This document shows, one piece after another, positions 5,740 through 13,509 of a stretch of DNA of 13,567 nt. Both the position numbers and the translations under genes were made by a program. The notes beneath the pieces are model-generated. The model was not told the DNA's origin. It ran no database searches and saw nothing but the letters and a program-made list of their open reading frames with translations. Positions within the stretch are counted from its first letter, which is position 1. Each line of letters starts with the position of its first letter. The stretch lies in NCBI GenBank assembly GCA_021648465.1, contig JAKISR010000052.1, positions 1-13,567 of the forward strand, read 5' to 3'. This DNA is from Sulfurimonas sp. GTDB taxonomy: Bacteria; Campylobacterota; Campylobacteria; Campylobacterales; Sulfurimonadaceae.

Positions 5740-6912
5740 ATGCCGCATTTACATATAGCTAAGTTTAAAAATATTGAATTTCCATCGCAAGAAGATGGAG
5801 TTTCATTTAACTTTTTTGCAGATAATATAAATACTAAGGAAGAAAAGTTAATTTCAGTAACTTTTGAGGATGATAATTTTTTTCTTCTTTTAAAAAAAGA
5901 AAAAGAAAAAAGTCTTTTAAAAACAGATAAATTAACCAGACCTGCATCTATTTATAATGTGCATAAAGCATTACTAGCTTATGCAAAAAAAGCAAAACTT
6001 GATATCATAGATTCAAATGTTGTGCAAAATAAAAAAAATATCCACCTTCAAGAGGTTACAGCCTTAAAAAATATAGAGTATTTTGCTTCAGGTTTTTCTA
6101 CTGATAAAGAAATTAGAGTAGAGGTTGGTTTCGGTTCAGGTAGACATCTTTTACATCAAGCAGCTCAAAATCCAGATATTTTATTTATTGGCATAGAAAT
6201 ACATAGACCTTCCATTGAGCAAGTTTTAAAACAAATAACAATTCAAAATCTTGATAATTTATATGTTCTTGATTATGATGCAAGACTTTTTATGGAGCTT
6301 ATTCCATCAAATATAATAGGAAATATTTATGTTCATTTTCCAGTTCCATGGGATAAAAAACCACATCGTAGAGTTATATCTACTTCATTTATACAAGAGG
6401 CCAAAAGAGTTTTAAAAATTGATGGACAGTTAGAACTTAGAACAGATAGTGAAAATTATTATGCTTACTCATATGAAACTTTTATATCTTTTAATAAAAC
6501 TACTATTAATATCAATAAAAATAAAGACATAGAAATAAGTTCTAAATATGAAGATAGATGGAAAAAAATGGAAAAAAATATTTATGATATCACTATGATA
6601 AATGAAGAAAATTCAAAAGAGTTATTTTTGTCTGGTGATTTTAATTTTTCAGAGATTAAGTTATCGTATGAAGATATTTTAGCATTACATAATAAAACTC
6701 AAAAATTTGATGGAGGATTTATCCATTTTGAAAGGGTTTACAAACTTGAAGATGGAGTTATGCTTCGCCTTTCTATGGGTAGTTTTGATAGACCAGAGCA
6801 TTTATATATAATTGTAAAACAAGATAGTACAAATTACTTTCCATCACTTCCGCTAAAGTCAAAAAGTAATCTTTTAGCACATACATTTTTAAACAAGGTA
6901 CTTCATGGATAA
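5740..6912 (+). CDS. trmB: tRNA (guanine-N7-)-methyltransferase, long epsilon-type
   Basis: TrmB uses S-adenosylmethionine to form 7-methylguanosine at position 46 of tRNA. The Rossmann methyltransferase core lies at about residues 115-250 of 390. It has VEVGFGSGRH (128-136, SAM binding), FIGIEIHRPS, the family motif FPVPWDKKPHRR at 200-211 (usually FPDPWxKxRHxKRR), and RTDSENYYAYS at 234-244. E. coli TrmB is about 240 residues, so this protein carries roughly 115 extra N-terminal and 140 extra C-terminal residues; I recall long forms as normal in Campylobacterota. The Asp of FPDPW is Val here. A weak GGGAAA ribosome-binding site precedes the ATG, and the last eight bases overlap ftsE. Confidence 0.88.
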   Translation: MPHLHIAKFKNIEFPSQEDGVSFNFFADNINTKEEKLISVTFEDDNFFLLLKKEKEKSLLKTDKLTRPASIYNVHKALLAYAKKAKLDIIDSNVVQNKKNIHLQEVTALKNIEYFASGFSTDKEIRVEVGFGSGRHLLHQAAQNPDILFIGIEIHRPSIEQVLKQITIQNLDNLYVLDYDARLFMELIPSNIIGNIYVHFPVPWDKKPHRRVISTSFIQEAKRVLKIDGQLELRTDSENYYAYSYETFISFNKTTININKNKDIEISSKYEDRWKKMEKNIYDITMINEENSKELFLSGDFNFSEIKLSYEDILALHNKTQKFDGGFIHFERVYKLEDGVMLRLSMGSFDRPEHLYIIVKQDSTNYFPSLPLKSKSNLLAHTFLNKVLHG

Positions 6913-7576
6913 AGTTATAATAGTTAAAGATTTATCACTTTCATATTCTAATAGTGAAACAATTATTAATACAGTGAATTTTTCTGTAGATTCTGGAAGT
7001 TTTGTTTTTATCACAGGAGCTAGTGGAAGTGGAAAATCAACACTTTTAAAATCCTTTTTTGGTGCACTTAAACCTAAACAAGGAAGTCTTGTTGTTGGTG
7101 GAGTAGAATTAAATAATGTTTCACGCTCAAAATTAAACTTTTTAAGACGACATATTGGGGTTGTATTTCAAGATTATAAACTTGTTCAAGAGTGGAATAT
7201 TGAAAAAAATATAATGCTCCCACTTCTTATCAATGGTTATATAAAAAGTGTTGCACAAAACCAAGTAGATAAACTTTTAAAACATGTAAGGTTAAATCAT
7301 CAAGCTGGAAAATATCCACAAGAACTTAGTGGTGGAGAGCAGCAACGTGTTGCAATGGCTAGAGCACTTTCTCATAATCCTATTTTAATTTTAGCTGATG
7401 AGCCAACTGGTAATCTTGATGATTACTCTTCAGAGCTTATTTGGAAATTATTAGAGGGTGCAAATGAGCAGTTAAAAACTACAGTAATTGTTGTTACACA
7501 TCATATTCCTGAAACGTTAAGTGTGAACTATAAGCATTATCATATAGAATATGGGAGCATAAATGAGGTCAATTAA
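6905..7576 (+). CDS. ftsE: Cell-division ABC transporter ATPase FtsE
   Basis: This 223-residue cytoplasmic ATP-binding subunit of the FtsEX complex has all ABC motifs intact: Walker A GASGSGKST (38-46), Q-loop VFQD (Gln89), signature LSGGEQQ (141-147), Walker B ILILADE (160-166) with catalytic Glu166, D-loop GNLDD, and H-loop His199 in VVTHH. FtsEX does not behave as a classical transporter. It uses ATP hydrolysis to signal through FtsX to periplasmic regulators of peptidoglycan hydrolases at the septum. The assignment rests on FtsE-like sequence together with the adjacent ftsX and coiled-coil LytM protein, a conserved functional trio. The ATG has AAGG seven bases upstream. The gene overlaps trmB by 8 bases and ftsX by 14. 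Confidence 0.93.
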   Translation: MDKVIIVKDLSLSYSNSETIINTVNFSVDSGSFVFITGASGSGKSTLLKSFFGALKPKQGSLVVGGVELNNVSRSKLNFLRRHIGVVFQDYKLVQEWNIEKNIMLPLLINGYIKSVAQNQVDKLLKHVRLNHQAGKYPQELSGGEQQRVAMARALSHNPILILADEPTGNLDDYSSELIWKLLEGANEQLKTTVIVVTHHIPETLSVNYKHYHIEYGSINEVN

Positions 7577-8375
7577 AAATCATCTCTCACTTGTTATAGC
7601 ATTACTAAGTATACTGTTTTCAATTCAGATTTTTTTTATAGTAGATAGAGCAATTGATGCATATAAAGATAATCTTACAAATAACTATTCAGTTATAGCA
7701 GTTAGTCAAAATAAACTAGATAATAATGTTCTCTTAAGTATAAACAAAAACATTTTAAGCATAGAAGAGCTTTCTCCAGATAGTGTAATAAAAAGATTAA
7801 ATAGTGATATGCAAAAGAAAAACATTGAGTTACTAAAACTCTCACTTCCTAAATTTTATAAAATAAATCTCAACTCTTATCCTAGTCCTGAACAAGTGAA
7901 TCAGCTCACATCAGATCTATTAAAAAACAGCTCAATAACAAAAGTAGAAAATTTTTCACAAAATCATAAAACCACATATAAGCTTCTACTTCTTTTTAAA
8001 AATGTTGTAATGATTTTTGCTCTAGTTGTTATAGTTGTGACATTATTACTTATATTTAAAGAGCTTAAAATTTGGCAGTATAAACATAATGAAAGAATGA
8101 ATATTATGGGGCTTTTTGGAGCAGCTCTTTGGCTTCGTTCAGCTGTTCTTTTTAGACTGGCAGTAGTAGATGCATTAATTGCTAGTTTTTTAGCATTAGG
8201 AATATTTTTATATTTTTCATCATCACCCTGGGTATTAGAGCAACTAAATACTATCGGAATAAATATAGTGATTTTTGATCCAATTAATGATTTTGCAATT
8301 ATTTTAGGAATTGCTTTAGCAATTTCCATATTTTTAGCATCTATGATAGTTATAGGACATAAAGAGGAAGTATGA
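7563..8375 (+). CDS. ftsX: Cell-division membrane protein FtsX
   Basis: This 270-residue inner-membrane protein has the FtsX topology of four transmembrane segments, at about residues 8-27, 144-166, 195-218 and 243-265. A periplasmic loop of about 110 residues lies between the first two. The cytoplasmic stretch before TM3, NERMNIMGLFGAALWLRS, resembles the FtsX family motif that couples to the ATPase. In E. coli the large periplasmic loop binds the coiled coil of EnvC; here the next gene encodes a comparable coiled-coil protein. The start is supported by GGGAGC six bases upstream. It overlaps ftsE by 14 bases and the downstream gene by 4 (ATGA), indicating coupled translation. Sequence conservation in FtsX is low, so the call leans partly on topology and context. 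Confidence 0.9.
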   Translation: MRSIKNHLSLVIALLSILFSIQIFFIVDRAIDAYKDNLTNNYSVIAVSQNKLDNNVLLSINKNILSIEELSPDSVIKRLNSDMQKKNIELLKLSLPKFYKINLNSYPSPEQVNQLTSDLLKNSSITKVENFSQNHKTTYKLLLLFKNVVMIFALVVIVVTLLLIFKELKIWQYKHNERMNIMGLFGAALWLRSAVLFRLAVVDALIASFLALGIFLYFSSSPWVLEQLNTIGINIVIFDPINDFAIILGIALAISIFLASMIVIGHKEEV

Positions 8376-9595
8376 TTCGTTTATTTATAACTTTAATTTT
8401 TATTGCTTTGTCTTTAGGAGCATCAAGTGGTACAGAATCTAAGATAAAAAAAACAAGCTCAAATATAAGTGCATACTCTAAAAATCAAGAAAAAATAAAT
8501 AAAAAAATGTCTCAAAATGCAAAAGCGATTTTAAGACAAAATAAAACAATTTTAAAACAACAGAGATATTTAAAAAAATTAAAAAAAGAGCTTTTAGCAA
8601 AAGAAAAAAATCATAAAGAAAATAAATATTTGTTAAAAGAGTTGAAAAATTCTCAATCAATTTTAAAAGAAGATGGAGATTCTTTAGAGGAGGAACTTGT
8701 CTTTACTATTGCACAAAGTGTTTCTTTATCAATTATTTTGGAAGAAGAATATAGTGCAAATGAAGAATCTCTTATAGAGTTTGAGGTTCTTAAACTTATG
8801 CTTAAAAATGCAAAAATAAAAATTAAAAAACTAAATGGAAGATTTTATAGTAACTCTCAAAATATCAAATTACTTAAAAAGAAAACCAATAAATTAAAAA
8901 AAGCAATTAAAAATATAGACCTAAAAAGAAAAGATTTAATATCTAAACAGATAAAAAATCAAAAAGATTTAAAGAAATTAAAAATTGCAAAAGCATCATA
9001 TAAAAAAGAATTGAAAAGAGTTTTAAATAAACAAGATAGTTTGAAAAAAACTTTAGCTAAATTAAATATTATAAAAATTGATGAAGCTAAAAAAGCACAA
9101 GAAAAAGCTGATAGAGTTAAAGCATTTAACTCTAAAGTTATACTTGCAGATAAAACTCTGCCAAAAGTTAAAAAACATGGTAGTAGTTATAAAAAATCTA
9201 AAACTAAAAAATATAGGGGTAAAAAAACTATTGCTCCGTTTAGTCCTTACACAATTACTAAAAAATACGGAACATATACAGACCCCATATACGGTATAAA
9301 AGTTTTTAATGAATCAATATCTCTAAAGCCAAGTAAAAAAAATACTAAAGTTAAAACTGTATTTAATGGTAAAGTTATATATGCTGCAGAGTCAGCAGTT
9401 TTGGATAAAATAGTGATAATAGAACATAGCAATGGACTTCATACTATTTATGCAAATCTGTCACAAATTTCACCAAATATTAAAAAAGGTAAAAAGATAA
9501 AAAAAGGGTATGCGATAGGTCGCGTAAATGATGAATTGATTTTTGAAGTAACTCAAAAATCATATCATATAAATCCAATAAGACTTTTTCAGTAA
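8372..9595 (+). CDS. EnvC-like coiled-coil protein with degenerate LytM (M23) domain
   Basis: This 407-residue protein has an N-terminal signal peptide (about residues 1-17, ending near SLGA). A long lysine-rich coiled coil covers about 23-250, then a linker, then a LytM/M23-like domain from about 288 to the end. The LytM fold is recognisable (VFNGKVIYA, IIEHSNGLHTIYANLSQ, KKGKKIKKGYAIGRV, FEV), but every metal-binding or catalytic position appears changed. The HxxxD positions are Asn313 and Ser317, the YAHL His is Asn362, and the HxH pair is Glu388 and Ile390. It is therefore unlikely to be an active peptidase. Its layout and its place directly after ftsX match EnvC, which binds FtsX and activates peptidoglycan amidases in the periplasm. 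Automated annotation would probably call it an M23 peptidase. Confidence 0.85.
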   Translation: MIRLFITLIFIALSLGASSGTESKIKKTSSNISAYSKNQEKINKKMSQNAKAILRQNKTILKQQRYLKKLKKELLAKEKNHKENKYLLKELKNSQSILKEDGDSLEEELVFTIAQSVSLSIILEEEYSANEESLIEFEVLKLMLKNAKIKIKKLNGRFYSNSQNIKLLKKKTNKLKKAIKNIDLKRKDLISKQIKNQKDLKKLKIAKASYKKELKRVLNKQDSLKKTLAKLNIIKIDEAKKAQEKADRVKAFNSKVILADKTLPKVKKHGSSYKKSKTKKYRGKKTIAPFSPYTITKKYGTYTDPIYGIKVFNESISLKPSKKNTKVKTVFNGKVIYAAESAVLDKIVIIEHSNGLHTIYANLSQISPNIKKGKKIKKGYAIGRVNDELIFEVTQKSYHINPIRLFQ

Positions 9596-9611
9596 TTTAT
9601 TATATTTCTTA

Positions 9612-9631
9612 TATAATTATTTTGATATAAT
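9612..9631 (+). promoter_or_regulatory. Two candidate thrC -10 elements
   Basis: TATAAT occurs at 9612-9617 and again at 9626-9631 in an AT-rich 62-base gap. The second would start transcription near 9638, about 20 bases before the thrC ATG. Neither has a convincing -35. No intrinsic terminator for the upstream operon is visible in the gap, so read-through into thrC is also possible. Confidence 0.45.
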
Positions 9632-9657
9632 TTTAAAAAATTTAGGTAAAGAAAAAT

Positions 9658-11130
9658 ATGAACTTTATTCAAACTCGTGGATATGATAAAAGCAAACCTC
9701 AAAGTGTTACATTTGCAAAGGCTATATTAAGCCCAATAGCCTCTTTTGGGGGTCTTTATGTACCAGAAGTATTACCAAATTTGGGTAGTGAATTTTTAAA
9801 CAAACATCTAAACTCTTCATACAAAGATTTAGCAAAAGATATGTTAAATTGTTTTGAGATAGATATTGATAGTGATGTAATTGATGAAGCACTAGCACTT
9901 TATGATAATTTTGATGATTCTTTAAATCCAGTTCCTGTTGTAAAAGTAAAAGAAAATCTTTATGTAAGTGAGCTTTACCATGGGCCAACTCGTGCATTTA
10001 AAGATATGGCACTTCAACCTTTTGGTGTTGTACTATCTTCAATTGCTAAAAAGAGAAATGAAAATTATTTAATACTTGCTGCAACAAGCGGGGATACTGG
10101 TCCAGCTGCATTAGAGACTTTTAAAAATCGTGCAAATATTCAAGTAGTTTGTCTATATCCAAATGGTGGAACCTCTGATGTTCAAAGACTGCAAATGGTT
10201 ACTGAAGATGCTGATAATTTAAAAGTTATTGGAATCAATGGAGTTTTTGATGATGCACAAAATGCACTTAAGAAACTTTTAGCTTCAGAGAATTTTAAAT
10301 CAGCTTTAAAAGAAAAGCATATTTCACTTTCAGCTGCAAACTCTGTAAACTTTGGAAGAATTATTTTTCAAATTATTTATCATATTCATAGCTACTTAGA
10401 ATTAGTTCGTCAAAATGCTATAGAGATGGGAGAAAAGGTTTATTTAAATGTTCCAAGTGGAAATTTTGGTAATGCTCTTGGTGGATATTATGCTTGGAAA
10501 ATGGGGCTGCCAGTTGAAAAAATTATTATCTCTTCAAATGAGAATAATGTTTTAACAAAGCTTATTAAAACAGGAAAATATGATTTAAGAGGTTTAAGTG
10601 TAGTAGGTACTACATCTCCAGCTATGGATATTTTAAGATCATCAAATGTTGAGAGAATTTTGTATGATATGTTTGGTGATGAGAGAACAAAAGAGTTAAT
10701 GTATAATTTAGAAACAAATAACTTTTATGAATTAAATGATGATGAACTTAAAGAGCTTCAGCATAGTTTTGATGCAGATTTTTGTAATGGAGAAGAAGGC
10801 AAAAAATATATAAAAGACACATTTACAAATTATGGTTATTTAATGGATCCACATACTGCAACATGTTTTAAAGCGTATGAAACATGCTCAAATCCTGATA
10901 TCAAAACCATTGCTTACTCAACTGCTGAGTGGACAAAGTTTTCACCAGTGATAGCAAATGCTCTTACGGGTGAAATTGGTACTTACGATATTGAGGCACT
11001 TGAGTCAATATCAAAAGTTGCTTCACTAGAGATACCAGTAATGGTAAAAGAACTTTTTAATAAAAAAATAGTTCAAAACACAATTATAGAAAAAGAAAAT
11101 ATTCAAGAAGAAATACTTAAGTTTATATAA
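9658..11130 (+). CDS. thrC: Threonine synthase
   Basis: This cytoplasmic PLP enzyme converts O-phosphohomoserine to threonine and phosphate, the last step of threonine synthesis. At 490 residues it belongs to the longer class of threonine synthases. The PLP-binding lysine is Lys115 in YHGPTRAFKDMALQPFG (consensus FHGPTxAFKD). Other landmarks are the opening FIQTRGYDKSKPQSVTF, LAATSGDTGPAALE, the asparagine-containing SLSAANSVNFGRIIFQ, and the phosphate-binding VPSGNFGNALGGYYA. The start is preceded by a modest AGG/AAAGA ribosome-binding region. The next gene follows after 21 bases on the same strand and may be cotranscribed. No leader peptide or attenuator is visible upstream. Confidence 0.95.
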   Translation: MNFIQTRGYDKSKPQSVTFAKAILSPIASFGGLYVPEVLPNLGSEFLNKHLNSSYKDLAKDMLNCFEIDIDSDVIDEALALYDNFDDSLNPVPVVKVKENLYVSELYHGPTRAFKDMALQPFGVVLSSIAKKRNENYLILAATSGDTGPAALETFKNRANIQVVCLYPNGGTSDVQRLQMVTEDADNLKVIGINGVFDDAQNALKKLLASENFKSALKEKHISLSAANSVNFGRIIFQIIYHIHSYLELVRQNAIEMGEKVYLNVPSGNFGNALGGYYAWKMGLPVEKIIISSNENNVLTKLIKTGKYDLRGLSVVGTTSPAMDILRSSNVERILYDMFGDERTKELMYNLETNNFYELNDDELKELQHSFDADFCNGEEGKKYIKDTFTNYGYLMDPHTATCFKAYETCSNPDIKTIAYSTAEWTKFSPVIANALTGEIGTYDIEALESISKVASLEIPVMVKELFNKKIVQNTIIEKENIQEEILKFI

Positions 11131-11151
11131 ACAATCAAAAAAGGGTGTAAA

Positions 11152-12579
11152 ATGGGACTAAGCAATAAAAAATTACCAAAAATAGGGTTTTTATATCTTG
11201 ATTATGTATTGAGATTTTTTGACTACTCAAACTTTAAAGGTTGGCCAAATAAAATTGAAACAGTAACTTATCGTTGGAAAAATGATAAATTTAGGTTCAT
11301 TAAAGAAGTGAAAAGAAAAAAAATCGATGTTCTTATAGGAAATATTCCAGCAACTGCGTATGAAATATTTAGAGAGATTGCAAGAGAACTTCCAAATGTA
11401 AGATTTATACCATCTATGGATACTCAGTTTTCAAACAAATCAAAAGAAAATGTTACAAGGTTTGCTTGGAAATATGACTTACCAATTCCAAAAACATACA
11501 TCTATTATAATCATAAAAATTCTAATAAATTTTTAAAAAAATGTAAATATCCAAAGATAATCAAAAAATCTTATGGACCATCAAATTATGGTGGATATTT
11601 TGTTCATAAAGTTGATAATTACAAAGAAGCTAGAGCACTTTATAATGATAAAAAATATCATCCTCAATACTTTCAAGATTTTGTTCCTATGGAAGCAGAT
11701 ATCCGTGTTATGTTAATCGGTCATAAACCAGTTTGTGCATTTTGGAGAAGAGCTCCAGAGGGTGCATGGCTTACAAATACTTCTCAAGGTGGAAGTATGG
11801 ATTATACTAATGTCCCTAAAAATGTTCTTGATCTAGCTGTACGTGTATCAAAAGCTGCAAAAGCTGAGTACTGGGCAGTTGATGTTGCTTATGCAAAAGA
11901 TGGAAAAGCCAGAATACTAGAATGTGCTACGGCATTTGCAGCATTTCCGTATATTAGAGATTGGATAGGTCAGTATATAATGTGGAGTTTAAGTGAAGGC
12001 AGGTTTAAAAAACCACATATTCCAATGTTTAACTGGGAAGAGCTTAGTAAAATGGATAGTTCAATCCTTAAAACTCTAAGACATATCACTTTTGGAAAAT
12101 TTACACCTAGCTACGATGGAGATCATTTTGCTAAAAAGAAAAAAGTTTATGGAAAAGAAGAAGTATATCTTCATGAATTGGATGATGTGTATAAAATGTA
12201 TGATATAAAATCTAGAGATACAGAAGAGTGGCCAAGTGAAAAATGGAATTATCAATATAATTTAGCACTTAAAAAATCAAAATCATTAAAAATAAAATGT
12301 CCATCTGCTAAAGAATCTCCAAATCCAACAGGTGATGAATCTGAAGAATCTATTGCAGAGGCTGCTAAATATAGTACAAAAGAGATAAGTGAATTTTTAA
12401 TAACTGTTAATGGTGTAGGTAAGAAAAAAGTTAAAAAAATAATGAACCACTTTGAAAATGTAGAAAAATTAGTTGGTACACTAGAGCAAAATAGTATGCT
12501 AATTAGTGAAGTAAAAGGTGTTTGTGAAAAACTTGCTAAAAAAGTAGGAAAAGCTTGGAAAAAATATAAAAAGAACTAA
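11152..12579 (+). CDS. RimK-like ATP-grasp protein with C-terminal helix-hairpin-helix domain
   Basis: I do not recognise a named gene. Residues 1-110 look like an ATP-grasp N-terminal (pre-ATP-grasp) domain. Residues about 110-285 form the ATP-grasp fold, with DLPIPKTYIY, the lysine strand PKIIKKSYGPSNYGGY, YFQDFVPMEADIRVMLIG, WLTNTSQGG and VDVAYAKDGKARILECATAF. This resembles RimK-type ligases, which use ATP to form amide or peptide bonds. The usual metal-binding ExN motif is altered: Glu257 remains but the Asn position is Ala259; Asp244 is kept. Residues 286-410 are a lysine-rich linker region. Residues about 415-470 form a tandem helix-hairpin-helix unit like that at the end of UvrC (VNGVGKKKVKKIMNHF, then ISEVKGVCEKLAKKVGKAW), suggesting DNA or RNA contact. 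A GGGTG ribosome-binding site precedes the ATG. The substrate is unknown. Confidence 0.78.
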   Translation: MGLSNKKLPKIGFLYLDYVLRFFDYSNFKGWPNKIETVTYRWKNDKFRFIKEVKRKKIDVLIGNIPATAYEIFREIARELPNVRFIPSMDTQFSNKSKENVTRFAWKYDLPIPKTYIYYNHKNSNKFLKKCKYPKIIKKSYGPSNYGGYFVHKVDNYKEARALYNDKKYHPQYFQDFVPMEADIRVMLIGHKPVCAFWRRAPEGAWLTNTSQGGSMDYTNVPKNVLDLAVRVSKAAKAEYWAVDVAYAKDGKARILECATAFAAFPYIRDWIGQYIMWSLSEGRFKKPHIPMFNWEELSKMDSSILKTLRHITFGKFTPSYDGDHFAKKKKVYGKEEVYLHELDDVYKMYDIKSRDTEEWPSEKWNYQYNLALKKSKSLKIKCPSAKESPNPTGDESEESIAEAAKYSTKEISEFLITVNGVGKKKVKKIMNHFENVEKLVGTLEQNSMLISEVKGVCEKLAKKVGKAWKKYKKN

Positions 12580-12582
12580 AAG

Positions 12583-13341
12583 TTATAACTCTGTAGCTCT
12601 TTTATATGCCTTCTCAATTGCATCTATACATGATGCTCTAACATTTCCATCTTCTAATGCTCCATAACCTGCGGCAGTTGTTCCACCAGGGCTCATTACA
12701 CCATCTTTTAAAAGTGCAGGGTGTATGTCTTGAATCAACTCCCCAAAACCAGCGAAAAGACCACGCATAGTCTTCATTGCATCATCTCTTTTCATTCCTT
12801 GTTTTACAGCTCCATCGGTTAAAGCTTCTGCAATAAGTGTAAGATAAGCAGGTCCACTTCCAGCAAGAGCAGTGGCAATATCTAGTTCTTTTTCACTTGA
12901 TAACCAAAGAGTCTCCCCTATAGAGCCTAAAAGCTCTTCCGCCTCACTTTTAAACTCTTCATCACCAGTTAAAGCAGTCATTGAACGACCAACTTGTGCG
13001 GCAAGATTTGGCATAGTTCTTACAACAGCATTTGGATTTAGATTTTGTTTTAGTTTTGCAACTGTTGTTCCAGCTAAAACAGAATAGATAACTCTAGCTT
13101 TCCCTTTTAACCTTGTTGCAATTTCTTCAACATTTGCAGGTTTAACACAAAAGATAATTGTTTTACCATCACAGTTAAAACCATCCATAAGATGTTTTTG
13201 TATTTTAACCCCAAGTTCCTTTTCAAACTTATCTACTTTTTCTAAATTTCTACCAACAACTTCAATAGCATAGTTTTGTTTTAACCCCTTAGAAATACTA
13301 AGTGCCATATTTCCATTTCCGATAAAAGTGATAGTTTTCAT
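12583..13341 (-). CDS. proC: Pyrroline-5-carboxylate reductase
   Basis: ProC reduces 1-pyrroline-5-carboxylate to proline with NAD(P)H, the last step of proline synthesis in the cytoplasm. The 252-residue protein shows the N-terminal dinucleotide-binding motif FIGNGNMA (6-13) and FCVKPANVEEI (64-74). It also has SVLAGTTVAKL, VRTMPNLAAQVGRS (107-120), the substrate-region GSGPAYLTLIAEA (161-173) and the C-terminal family signature KDGVMSPGGTTAAGYGALE (212-230). It is slightly shorter than E. coli ProC (269). AAGG lies about nine bases before the ATG. It converges on the ATP-grasp gene with three bases between the two stop codons, so no separate terminator fits between them. Confidence 0.95.
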   Translation of the reverse strand: MKTITFIGNGNMALSISKGLKQNYAIEVVGRNLEKVDKFEKELGVKIQKHLMDGFNCDGKTIIFCVKPANVEEIATRLKGKARVIYSVLAGTTVAKLKQNLNPNAVVRTMPNLAAQVGRSMTALTGDEEFKSEAEELLGSIGETLWLSSEKELDIATALAGSGPAYLTLIAEALTDGAVKQGMKRDDAMKTMRGLFAGFGELIQDIHPALLKDGVMSPGGTTAAGYGALEDGNVRASCIDAIEKAYKRATEL

Positions 13342-13361
13342 TTAAAGTACCTTAATTTTTT

Positions 13362-13373
13362 TGTATAAGTATA
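13362..13373 (-). promoter_or_regulatory. Putative proC promoter region
   Basis: On the minus strand, TATACT (13373-13368) is followed directly by TATACA (13367-13362), either of which could be the -10. The corresponding start would lie near 13360-13355, giving a short leader carrying the AAGG ribosome-binding site. No -35 is evident. Confidence 0.4.
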
Positions 13374-13466
13374 ACATTTTATTTATAGATGAGATGTGGA
13401 ATAAAATATATAACTATAACTATAGAATATCAACTCTACTTAAACCCCAATAATTCCATACCAAAT

Positions 13467-13494
13467 TAGACAACAAGCTTGATTGCTCTATAAT
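13467..13494 (+). promoter_or_regulatory. Possible rightward promoter
   Basis: TAGACA (13467-13472, five of six matches to the -35 consensus) and a perfect TATAAT (13489-13494) are 16 bases apart. Transcription would start near 13501 and run through the stem-loop at 13510-13555 toward the right edge. The product beyond the window is unknown. Confidence 0.4.
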
Positions 13495-13509
13495 TAGGTA
13501 CTTCAAAGC

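Noticed and set aside
7964..8329. 121-codon frame antisense to ftsX
   Set aside because: Lies entirely opposite a clear membrane-protein gene; composition is an antisense artefact.
8480..9100. A-rich repeated lysine codons as a tandem repeat
   Set aside because: No fixed repeat unit; the pattern follows from a lysine-rich coiled coil in AT-rich codon use.
9078..9299. 73-codon frame inside the envC-like gene
   Set aside because: Lys/Leu-rich shadow of an A-rich coiled-coil coding sequence; no independent support.
9722..9997. 91-codon frame antisense to thrC
   Set aside because: His/Leu-rich shadow opposite the conserved PLP-lysine region; no start signals.
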